From Galaxea fascicularis (taxonomy: Eukaryota > Cnidaria > Anthozoa > Scleractinia > Euphylliidae), in assembly GCA_948470475.1 (NCBI GenBank), contig OX419343.1, positions 17,017,452 through 17,081,451 of the forward strand: DNA of 64,000 bases, in the 5' to 3' direction. How positions within the stretch are numbered: the stretch's first letter is position 1; every line of letters starts with the position of its first letter. Under the pieces are notes generated by a model that was given only the letters and a program-made list of their open reading frames with translations, did not search any database and was not told the origin of the DNA. The position numbers and the translations under genes were made by a program. Positions 33,801 to 45,800 of the stretch are shown piece by piece.

Positions 33801-36800
33801 CTCCAAATCCCGGCAACACATGTTTCATTAAGCGGCTTTATTAGCAGATATCTAAGCATCCCATTCGGTATATGACGGTTAACTTAGCAAAACACACAAC
33901 ATGAATCGATAAAACAACGATTAACAGACAATTTTAACGGTTAACAACAGATGCTATGCAAGACAATAGACTATCAGTTCTCTTTAGTGAAAAACCACTG
34001 TTAACCGTTGTTAATCGTTGAAATGCCAATAGTTCGTCCTGTTAATCGTCCCAAATCCAAGTATCTAACCCTATTAATCATTGTGTGGATCCAAAAATGA
34101 CATATTTGGTTTTCCTGTGAGGCGATAGCAGCATTTAGTCCACTGCAACACACGATTCACACTCGCGAGACTTGTGTCACGCACGGAATACATTGTGACA
34201 AGAAAATTATGTAATTACGTGACTTAAACGTCCTTCGGTGTTAATCCCAAGAGCATCGCTTTGCTGTAACCTGTTTGGCACTAACAAATGTGCATTTTAC
34301 ACCTAACTACTGAAACAGTTTGTATCTTTTACTTTGGTGAAATGGTGACGAACATACCGTCATCGGTCGCCTCGATAGCTTTCGCAAGCCAAGAAAGTTG
34401 TATCAGTTTTGCTATTGGGCATGCTGAAAATCAGTTTCTAGGCCAATAGTGTGTATTGCAGGCACTGTTAAGTACACGTTTCCACCACCTTCACAGCTTC
34501 CACTCCCTTATCGAGTGCTGAAAATGCAATGTTCAACTGCCTTTGTGCGTCAATTTAGCCCGTATTAAACATGCTACTCTCCATTGTTACTTTAACAGCA
34601 GAGAACCATCAAGGCAAATGCTTTCTAGGAGTCTCAAAAAATACGCATAGTTTCTCTAAATAACACATAACTTCTTGTCTAATCAACTGGAATTTTTTAA
34701 GACCACATTTTCCAATAATCAATGGCAAAAGCAGCTTACTGGAGTGCGTGCGTCACACGTTTTCCACAACTTCACTGTTATACAATCTTGGACAAAACTA
34801 CTTGAGAAAACTGGCCTCTTCGCGCCCAAAAATCGTTCACGAAAACCTCTGGCTCAACAGTATTACTATAGTAACTTCCCCCTCCCCCTCCCCCTATTCA
34901 ATGTTGAATTTAGGAAGCCGCAATTCTTAGGCAAACGTTTAGGAGCCACAAACAACATTGAATAGGGGGAGGGGGGTGGTGAAACTCGGTTGTTAGTGTT
35001 CTCACAAAAAGAGACTTTGGAGCTCAATTTTCTCAACGGTTTTGTCCAAGATTGTGTACGAGACCTTTTGGGAATTTCCTTTGTAGCGCACGAGTTGGAA
35101 GGACTAAGGAGCTGATTTTAGTCACCCATCTGGGCCTGTTATAAAATAGAGCTGTGTTGGTTTAATATTTTTATTTCGTGGAAATATATTGATCCTACAT
35201 GTAAAAGGAGATCCCCAAGTTCTGATGAAATTTCAGCAAATGGCGTGTACCGGTCGCGGTATACGAGAATCAAAGGCTCCTAAGAGCTAACTCATTCATC
35301 CATATAACCAAAATTGTGGTGAAAATGTGATCTGTTGTTGGAGATGTTGAAGCTACACTCCTTATCCCATGCAACATAAATCTGCATCTTAACAGTTTTT
35401 AAGGTAAGTTTGTTTGCCAGTTTGATAGCTGGGCCTTGTACGGCAATCTGTATAACACATGTACGCGCGACCGTGGAACCTGATCGAAATTTGCGCTGTA
35501 AACACAGATTTAGCCAGATTGTAGGTCGCTTCACTTTTTATGTATGTGTTGTAAGTTTTAAAGCAAATGAAATAATCGTCAACAGAGAGAATTTACTTAC
35601 CGAAATGACGTGTGAAAGAGAGTCAAATATTCCTACCAAAAATGGCTTAATTCTCTGGCACGGAACACGAGGCGATGAGACCCAATGGACAAAAACAGCC
35701 CCTGGAGGGGACGGTACGTACGCGGGCTCATTTTCGGAGTAAAAAGAATGTCTTGGACTAATTTTATTTACTGAATACCCACCTTAAAAATATAAATTCC
35801 GTCACGGTGTTTTGCAATCATTTAATCACGGTGTTTTGCAATCTTTAATTAGGCTTGTTTTGTTTGCTATTCGTGGCAAGTTGACTTATTGGTCAGCGGT
35901 TGCTCAAATCCAACCAAGTTTTAGGTCACTTCCGCTATTTTCGCTAACGACGTCACATCCGTCTACGCAGATTTTGCTAACGCCGTTTTGCCCATCTCTG
36001 CAAAAACTCATCCATTGCTTCGCAAGCTCCGCAATGAATGAGTTAAAAACGGCTATTTTGCAAAGCCAGATTTCTGTCACTTATGGCATTAGTCCTTATG
36101 CTGGGCAAGGCATTAGGTCATTTGTCTTAATAAAGACATTACTGATAAATGTGAAACGTAACTAATGAGTGTGCGATGGCAAATTTTTCTCTCCAGTGGC
36201 CTCATCCCGCGGGAACGGCCACTCCAAATCCCGGCAACACATGTTTCATTAAGCGGCTTTATTAGCAGATATCTAAGCATCCCATTCGGTATATGACGGT
36301 TAACTTAGCAAAACACACAACATGAATCGATAAAACAACGATTAACAGACAATTTTAACGGTTAACAACAGATGCTATGCAAGACAATAGACTATCAGTT
36401 CTCTTTAGTGAAAAACCACTGTTAACCGTTGTTAATCGTTGAAATGCCAATAGTTCGTCCTGTTAATCGTCCCAAATCCAAGTATCTAACCCTATTAATC
36501 ATTGTGTGGATCCAAAAATGACATATTTGGTTTTCCTGTGAGGCGATAGCAGCATTTAGTCCACTGCAACACACGATTCACACTCGCGAGACTTGTGTCA
36601 CGCACGGAATACATTGTGACAAGAAAATTATGTAATTACGTGACTTAAACGTCCTTCGGTGTTAATCCCAAGAGCATCGCTTTGCTGTAACCTGTTTGGC
36701 ACTAACAAATGTGCATTTTACACCTAACTACTGAAACAGTTTGTATCTTTTACTTTGGTGAAATGGTGACGAACATACCGTCATCGGTCGCCTCGATAGC

Positions 36801-39800
36801 TTTCGCAAGCCAAGAAAGTTGTATCAGTTTTGCTATTGGGCATGCTGAAAATCAGTTTCTAGGCCAATAGTGTGTATTGCAGGCACTGTTAAGTACACGT
36901 TTCCACCACCTTCACAGCTTCCACTCCCTTATCGAGTGCTGAAAATGCAATGTTCAACTGCCTTTGTGCGTCAATTTAGCCCGTATTAAACATGCTACTC
37001 TCCATTGTTACTTTAACAGCAGAGAACCATCAAGGCAAATGCTTTCTAGGAGTCTCAAAAAATACGCATAGTTTCTCTAAATAACACATAACTTCTTGTC
37101 TAATCAACTGGAATTTTTTAAGACCACATTTTCCAATAATCAATGGCAAAAGCAGCTTACTGGAGTGCGTGCGTCACACGTTTTCCACAACTTCACTGTT
37201 ATACAATCTTGGACAAAACTACTTGAGAAAACTGGCCTCTTCGCGCCCAAAAATCGTTCACGAAAACCTCTGGCTCAACAGTATTACTATAGTAACTTCC
37301 CCCTCCCCCTCCCCCTATTCAATGTTGAATTTAGGAAGCCGCAATTCTTAGGCAAACGTTTAGGAGCCACAAACAACATTGAATAGGGGGAGGGGGGTGG
37401 TGAAACTCGGTTGTTAGTGTTCTCACAAAAAGAGACTTTGGAGCTCAATTTTCTCAACGGTTTTGTCCAAGATTGTAGGTCATCTATCTGGTCCTGTAGG
37501 TGAGTACAATAATATTATTGCTAGTTCCTTTGTTACTTTGTTTAACACTACACTGTTGTTCCTTTTCCAATTTCAACTCTACTCTTTGCACAATTTTAAT
37601 ATATACATTTTTTAAATACAGGGCTGTGCTCTAGTGGTGCCTGGTCGCCCCTGGTGACTTACTTTTGCCATTGGGTGACCAGGAAATATTAGTTTTGCAC
37701 CAAACTTATATGCTGGGTGCCCTGGATTTCAAGGGTTTAGAGGTTTGGGCGCCCAACTACATTTCTTGGAGCACAGCCTTGAAATAGAAGGAAGCATGCA
37801 TGTCGCTAGGATGTTGGCCATATCTAACCTTTATGATGACTTGGACAATTTTGCCTTCTTCCCCACTGGAAGGGAAATGTGTTTGTATGGTGATCCAGCC
37901 TATCCACTCAGGATTTTCCTCCAAGCACCTTTTCGGATGGGAATACTGACCAGGGAGATGTAGATGTTTAACGAAGCAATGAGTGCAGTTCGTGTTTCCG
38001 TGGAATGGCTTTTTGCTGATGTAATTAACTATTTTAAATTCCTTGATTTCAAGAACTTAAAAATTGGATTAAGCCAAGTTGGCGAGATGTATATCGTTTG
38101 TGCACTACTGAGAAATGCCCTTACCTGCCTATATTCTAACACCATAGCAGAATACTTTGGCCTTGAACCGCCAATGTTGCACGACTATTTCAGTTAGGTA
38201 TTTCTGAGAGACCACTAGACAATTATTTTCAAACCCATCTGTGTAGGATGGAAGTTCGAAACGTTTGGACTTCCTGAGGTCCCTAAGTACTATACCCGCC
38301 CTACAAACTGTCAAATCAGTTTAAGAAAACACTTTTGCAAGTGATAAGGTTTAAAATAAAATTACCTTTATAGAAAGGGAAGAATTTGAAAAGTTATCAA
38401 GTATTGTAATTTCCAAAAACGCAACAAAATAGGTGTGATGTACCTCTTGGTCACCTTTTCTTAGATCACAATGTTTGAACAAAGGGACCATTCTTAGTGG
38501 ACCAATGGTGGATGATAAGAGGTTTATGCAAACAAAGTAACTGGTTTCGACGTGGGATCACCTAAAAATGGGGTCATTGAAGAATGACAGGAAGGGGTCT
38601 CACTACAGATGCATGGATAAACTTTCACAACCCACCCCACCCCTACAAAAACGAACAGCCCCTGAAATTTTAGAGAAAAGTCTGTTGTATAGTTAACCTA
38701 GTCACAAGTTTCTGATATAAGAACATCAATTCAGTATTTTGATTTGTGTTACTTTCTTCCACTTGTGGTTTGTTTCTTGCCTCTTTCCTCTTTTTAGAAT
38801 CCTACCGAAACACATGTTGTGGTATGAAATTTACTTTGGTATGAACTTATTTCATACCAGTATGAAATTTATTTCCTTTGTCTCTTAACCCAAGTTATTC
38901 ATTGGAGACAAAAGAAATAAATTTCATACTGGTATGGAATATTTCATACCAAAGTAAATTTCATACCACAACATGCGCATAAGCATGAAACATATCCTTT
39001 GAATATCAAAACCTTTTTTTGTAAACAACAGCATGCCTTGCAATACAGGCAGCAATCACGAAGTTTACTACTTAGTTAATACAACAGTTTGGAATCTAAA
39101 ACAGTGGGAAAACGTAACAGGCAGAGAAACATTCCTACTAGCTCTACAAAAAACACAACAAGTTTTGCAGTTTATGGACCAAAACATTTAAGGAACAAAG
39201 ACAACGATCCAACATGCCCATTAGTGTCTTTGTTTGTTGCTGTTGTTGTTGCATCATGAGCAGTGTTTTTTGACTTTAGTGTTGCTGCTGCTGCAACACC
39301 ACTTTTAAGCAACTGACTCTGCTGTTCCTGAAACTGCTTTTGACTATCTACTGAAATGTTCATCTCAGTCATGTTTCTCAAACTGCTGTTGATGTCGTTT
39401 TCAGCTTCCGTTCCTCCTGCCTAAGCTCATACTTTATTTGAGCTCTCTGTGACAAGTAAAATACTGCATCACTTCGAGTGCAGCATGGTCGCTTACTTTG
39501 ACGGCCTTCCACCTCGCCTGATTGCCTTTTTTGTGTTTGAGACAACTTTTCCATGGCTTTTAACCTAACGTCTTCTGCTTTTCCCCTGTTGATCTCTACC
39601 TTCCGGCTCTTTTCCCGGTCCATTTCTTGATTCTCTGCCTCAGCACTTTCTTCCAGTGCAATTATTTGTTCCAGTAGGTTTTTCTCATTCTGTTGGCTCC
39701 TCCGGTGTGATTCCACTTGCCTTTTCCTCGGCTCTTAACTTCTTTTTATGCCTATTTTGTAATATTGTAATATGATCGCGAACAGAGCGTTTGTCAACGC

Positions 39801-42800
39801 TGAATGGTGGAAAGGGACAACTATTCAGTGTTACAACCACATTTTCCCAGATTGAACTTCGCTGTGTTGATCCTTTCTTAGCAGCATAGGGATTAACGTT
39901 GATCACTTCTCGGCAGAGGATCAAATCATGATCTTTACTCCAATACAACACTGAACTACAATTTAACAACATATAAACATTTGTTGTATGACTGAAGTTA
40001 AAAACTGGGTGACTTGAAATTTCCCTATAAAATGTATCTAAAAATTTACTTCTCATCATTCTAACACTGTTACCAAAAGAAGTTTAAAAAATATTTTGCC
40101 CGTAAATCAAAGCCGTCTAGATAACAAGTTAACCATACTTTAAAAATAAAGAACTGACGACATACTCGATTTTCTTATGTCTCGCATGATAATTTTGGAC
40201 ATTTTCCGTCCAATTTTCGAATTTCCGGCGTACATGGTTTTGAAAGTAGAGGAGTAGACGTCTCAGACACTGAAAAACGTATAAACCTCGTGCAGAAGGA
40301 TATTCACCTCTCATAATGAGCTAATCGTGTGAAACTTTACACTTAAAACGTACTTTTAAATTCACACTAAGCTCACACCAGACAAAAAAATGCCAAAACA
40401 GTATGAGTGTTAAAAAACCAAGACTGAACGAAAGCTTTGCAAGTTTACCTGGGTGGTTTTGTTGCCTGAGAAGAGTCCGCCATTTCAATAAAACAATAAA
40501 AATGCAGCAGCTTTGTTCACCTGGGGCCGGTTCCTGAAAGGTGTAATAACTCTATTCCAGGGATAAATAACTAAATAAGGCACATTTACCCTGGAATAGA
40601 GTTATTACGCCTTTCAGGAACCGGCCCCTGGATAAAAAAGACAGCACGGCATGATTTACAAGGCTTCTCACATTTCTACAAGCGTAGACATTGTTCTAGT
40701 TGCTGCGTGTGAGTGCTTAAGGATTAAGATGTCGATTTCTTTACAATAAAAAGATCACTACTCACGTTTTCTGCACAACGCCAAACACTTCGCTTTGGCG
40801 TCCTGGACTTGAACATGACGCAGTGCGAGGAGAGCACTGACATGCGCAGAATACTCGTTTGTTGGGAAATCACTTCCGGCGGCGTCCTAAAGTCATCGCG
40901 TCCTCGTATCTTAAAGTCGGTACTGATGAGAAAGCCCTCCTGCTAAACATGGACAACACTGTCCCTTCACAACTTAGTCGATCATTGATCAGTAAAGTAG
41001 TACATTGTACATGTAAGATGTGTTTTGCAGGAGGGGGTTCTACAACTGATCCATTTGGAGAAATTTGTCTTATTTCTCAGATCAGTTAAGATGCTGCTTA
41101 TTGAACTACTGAGCCCTTTGTAGATTGTATGAGCCAGCTGATTAAAGAATACATACTAGTTATGAAATACTATCGAGTGGTATATGTTACTATACCGTGG
41201 AATATCCCACGAGTCACTTGAATTTTCTTTTTGTGCGCACGTGAAAACGTGTACGTTATTTTCATGATAAATGTCTAAAAAGCTTGCATAACTTATGTGG
41301 TGTAAAATACAATTCATGTACATACCTTTACAATCAATGCAGTGGAATACCGTCGAATATATAACACGGCTTTCCCGCATTCTGATTGGCTCTATTTTCT
41401 ATGGCATGCTATAAATAGTGATATGAGTGTTACGTTAATTATGTTAACACTGTTACTGAACTCCCCTATGTCCGACATCTTGCTTGTGTACCACTACATG
41501 TGTACATGCCAGAAATAACCGCCAATAGATCCGAACATTATTTTTAGAAGATGCGACCCGCTTTTTTCAGTTTTTATATGTGAGCCAATTTACTTAGGAT
41601 CAACGCATAGTGGACTTAATGTTGTCTCGACATGAAGACGAGGAGAGAGCTCGTAAAGAAAGACTGATGTTGGAACTGGAATGGGATGAACAAAGGAAAC
41701 TGGAAGAACAGCTGAGGCAGGCGAGGCAGAGGCAAAAGCAAGCTGAGATCTATGAAAATTATAAAGTTAAGGATGCAAAACAGGTACACGAACGATTGTA
41801 GTAGGAAAGGCGACTTAATAACATTGCGGGAGTGTTTGAATAATCTTACATTTATGCGTGTGTGTGTTTTTTTTTCTGTTGATAATAAAAAGTATGAAGT
41901 TCGTGCAAGGCGACTGAGAAATGAGCAGCGGCTGAAGCAAGACAAAGTAGAGATGTTGCTGTCAAAGGACTTCTCCTGGAAACTGGAGAAACGGAAACAG
42001 GAACAGATTAAGGTTTGTATACCTCCCAAGATCTAATTGTTAATTCTCCTTTCTAGTTGTTATGCGGTTCTTTGTAATTAGTTAAGAGAATTTGGGGTGA
42101 TATCAACATAATCCCCTCTGACTGATAGATTTGTCTATTGTTGACGCCTGTCTGCTGGACAATGTATTAGTGTTATAAGGTGATGTTACATGCTAATCTC
42201 TTCTAAAAGTTAAAGGGTTAACAGGAAGGTAGTCACTGTATGCCTGATAGGCACTAAAAGTAGGCGGAACTGGAACGTCTTCCATACTAAATCAGGCCCA
42301 AATGTGTTAAATTCGCTAGGGAAACAAACTTCTTGCCAAGAAACTTAAAGACACGGAGAAAAAGCAAAAGCAGGTATTTCTTAATTCTTGGTATCTGTTA
42401 CGAAGTACAGTCTCTTATAAGTTGGTAGCCGTGCGTAGCCGGCTGCTTCCATGGGAAAAAGCGATTAATTGCATTTACAATTCAAGGCCAATGATCGTGG
42501 AGCCAGATTAGCGCTTTTAAATTAGATTCATACGTGTGTATTCATTTGTCATGATTTGTTCATTTTAGAATAGAGCCGTTTATTCAATTGAACTTGCATT
42601 CATCACGGCACCCGGCACATTTTCGACAATGCTACTTTTGTTATTATACAAGAAGCATGTCTTCAGTCATGAATCCAAAATAAGACCTTACCGCTTAAGA
42701 CTCGGCCAGTACCTCATTCGTTAGAGCATCCAGTCGATGTTATAAATGGCGACTTAAATTTTTCAGTCTTTGCCCCATGCTCACAAGCTCGTGATCATAC

Positions 42801-45800
42801 GCGTGTAACTTCTCTTTCATTTCCAAGCTAAAAATGTTCTATCATTATTTCTGTTTCTTTCTACAGGAAGAAAACCTTTGGCACAAGGAGCGAGAGGACG
42901 AATTACATCGAACCATGACCCAGCTGAACCTGTTGGAGAAACACAGAAATGCTGTCACAAAAAAGAACCTGTTATCAACACAAGAAAGCATGGTAAAACG
43001 TATACCGTTGATTCCAGTTAATCGAAATGTAGCTTTTACAAGCAAAATCGTTAAATTACCCTCTTTTTTTCTTGGTCATATCTAATGTGAGAGGGGTTTC
43101 AAGGCTAGCTGATAAGGTTAAGGATTTTGGAGTGCTGTTTGGTGACTATAGTTCATTCTTAATTTATAGGACGTTCAAGGTCGGAATCGCGCAGTACGTA
43201 ACAGGCACCTTAGTAAAAGAAAAGGACTTCTTCAGCAGTTACGGTTAGTCTGTTTTAACATGCAGAGCGACATGGCCGATCTTTTGATTACAAGTGTCAT
43301 ACGAACGCTTTAAGCTGAACCCGAAAATTTTAAAACTCGAATGCTTCTTGTTTTTACTCGTTTGTTACAAGCTGAAAAGCAATACGTCATCCGATCCCAT
43401 GCCCATGTTCAGTGGCACAGGTGCAAGCACCTTATTTTGCTCAAGGTTTTCTTTTCAATACCAGCGTAACTTGAACCCCACTTCCACATTCCACAGAATA
43501 GCTGATGTTTTGGGGAGGGGGGTGGGGGATAAATTATATAACGAGAAATGTGGAAGCGATGTATCCGCGCTGCAGGACAAGGGGAAGAAAGAGACTTATC
43601 GCAGTCTAAAGTTTCATCAGCAAAATAATGGCTGGCGATTAGCCAAACTTTTCTCTTAAACTGTACACTTGTAAAGGTTGAAAACTTCACTTTGTTCACA
43701 TTGATTTGTTTCATTGTAGTGAAGAGGAAGAAAGCCTTCAACATGAAGTGGCCATCAAGCATCAAACAGCTCTGGTGAATTATCAGAGACAACTCACTCG
43801 AAAAGATCATCAGATCACTCAAAATAAGTGAGTACAATGTTGACATGGTAGGAGTACTGTACCTCTACAGCCACAACAGCTTGATATTAACCTATACGTA
43901 CAGCTGGTAGACATTCATTGTGGGGTAGTAATTGGTTCTCCATCTATTGAATTGACGTGGTGTACAGATCACCCTTAAAGTACAGGCCTTAGTATCAATG
44001 GTTCGACCTCCAGCTGACGTGTGGTTCACCGCTCTCATTACAGTTCCTTCTTTAATTTACCCTTCTGAGCTTAATACACAATTACAAGACCTATCAGTTT
44101 TTGTGTAGGTTGTTTTTTAGCGGTTCGGTGGTAATGATTGATAATGCATTCCAGGAAATTGAAGTGGAGGTGACTCAGTGAGTGATGACGGGAAAAGAAA
44201 ATTATTCTAGCGTATTAAAGTTTTGGATTGCAGTTGTACTAATACGAAAAGCCAAAGACAAACTGAGACGGACCAAATACAATAGACAACATATAAGGAC
44301 CTTATTACCGATTCTCAGCTTCTACGCGTTCTTCACTGCTTTCCTAATTCTCAGCTTTTGTATACAAAAAGGATCTCACTCAAGAAAGGAAAAGGTTTGT
44401 GTGGCGATTCTGCTCATGTTCAATGTTGTTTTCAGAGTTAAACGAGAGGCACGAGTCGGAAGACAGCAGGAGCAGTTGAGAAAGTTGAATAGCGACATGG
44501 AGGAGTGGCGGAAAGAACTTACACTATTTAGAAGATCGGTACAGTGGATCCCCTATTAAGCTAGCCTCCCACGCTATCCTTTTTAGGGGAGAAGTTCAAA
44601 TACGACACTCCTGAAAACGACTGTGTGGGAGGCTACTATTAAGCAGCCACCCCTATTAAGCAACCAGTAATCAAAGTCCCTATGAGGGTTCTTCCATTTT
44701 CTTTACCCCCAACAGGCCAGCCCTCAGTAAGCAACCACTGTCCGTTTCCCCAAGGGTGGTCGTTTTATAGGGTTGAATTACTTATTTTCTTTTTCTTCTT
44801 TTAAAGAATGCATTTAAAAATCTGTTACTATAAGCAATTTGTATCTGGATTACATCCTTAAAAACTAATATCAGTAGTAAGATAACATTCAAGAGAGAAA
44901 GACAGGTTTTCACACGCAGGTATCGTGCAAAGACTGCATAGTGCTTGGAAATGTCTGGCATCTTCGAGTTTCCTTGAGTAGGCGTCCTTATAGCTGTTTT
45001 CCTTTTTGGTTTGTTCGTCTGGCATTTATAAAAAGTTTATTGAGGTGGATGAGCACGTCTCACTCACCGCGAAATCAGCATCACCGCCAGACTATTAAAC
45101 TCTGTTTTGTTTGTTGTTTTCTGCAGAAGAATGAGCGAGCACAAGACACGGCCACTATGACAGTAGCATCTAAACAGCAGCGAGTTAAGACAAAGCTTGA
45201 AGCGGAGAAAGACGAACATCGACATAACATGAAAAAGTTAGTATCACGTGATGTAAAAAGGCGCAGGGGAAAAAACTAAACAAAAACCAAGTCAGCAGAG
45301 GCAAATGAAAATGGCGATCAAAAGTGAAATTGAGTCATTACAAAGCATCATTTTAAAACCTCGTCTACACGTATCCGTTTTCGTTTGAAAACGCAACTTT
45401 TTCTTTACGGATACGGCTTCCGTCCACACGTATCCGATGAAAACGATCGCTGAAAACGGAACTTTTCAAAAACGCTCTCCAGAGTGGAAATTTATGAAAA
45501 CGCTGTTTTCGCGTGTACGTGTGGACGGGCGAAAACGGAACATTTTGTTTCCACTCCACAGCAAATAACGACACAGCATCGCTGAACCAAATAAGTTTAT
45601 TTTGGGAGGGCGTGGCGAGAACCAACCCGAACAGTGTATAAGACAAACAATTTACAATTTACAATGACCATGGCAATGACAATTTACATGACAAATCCTT
45701 GAAAAGCAACAAAGGATAAAGCTATCTCCACACGTACAAGTTATTTGCTAGTGCCAGTAGGGCTGGTGAGCCACTACACTTTCATTAATACACAAAATAT

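Larger units (their letters stand above)
29939..37477. repeat. Tandem array: four 274-bp MITEs alternating with three 2147-bp spacers
   Basis: The unit length is 2421 bp: the MITE starts at 29940, 32361, 34782 and 37203, and unit features recur at exactly this offset. Spacers are 30214-32360, 32635-34781 and 35056-37202. The copies look identical wherever I compared them. The outer edges are both MITE ends with a TA at each side, so the array begins and ends exactly at a MITE insertion site within the transposase. The spacers match nothing else in the window and have no convincing gene: frames of 80, 110, 117 and 96 codons overlap on both strands. Confidence 0.9.
29262..38197 (+). pseudogene. 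HARBI1-like DDE transposase, split and mutated
   Basis: The first part (29262-29938) reads through FRFEKADIPYFIDALRLPPK, YASHGHRTNQWNPAILSP and GAALENCIGFIDGTVGPISR, giving the first catalytic Asp, then YNGHKRVHALKFQSLAFPNG. The array interrupts here. After it, GHLSGPV ends at a probable donor (about 37499), and a new exon starts near 37788. That exon contains MCLYGDPAYPLRIFL (second Asp) and SVEWLFADVINYFKFLDF (Glu), ending EYFGLEPPMLHDYFS at 38197. In-frame stops (ISRPTIN-stop; REM-stop at 37961) and frameshifts make it a pseudogene. The family is the PIF/Harbinger transposase from which vertebrate HARBI1 was domesticated. Confidence 0.8.
29201..40918. mobile_element. PIF/Harbinger element, interrupted
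   Basis: Matching inverted ends contain tacgaggacgcg (left, about 29205-29225; right, inverse at about 40896-40915). Inside are a DDE transposase on plus and a Myb-like partner protein on minus, converging, which is the two-gene layout of this superfamily. A 7.5-kb MITE/spacer array (29939-37477) splits the transposase, and two palindromic MITEs sit in the right half. The 3-bp target duplication could not be fixed. The whole element lies in intron 9 of CCDC177. Confidence 0.75.
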
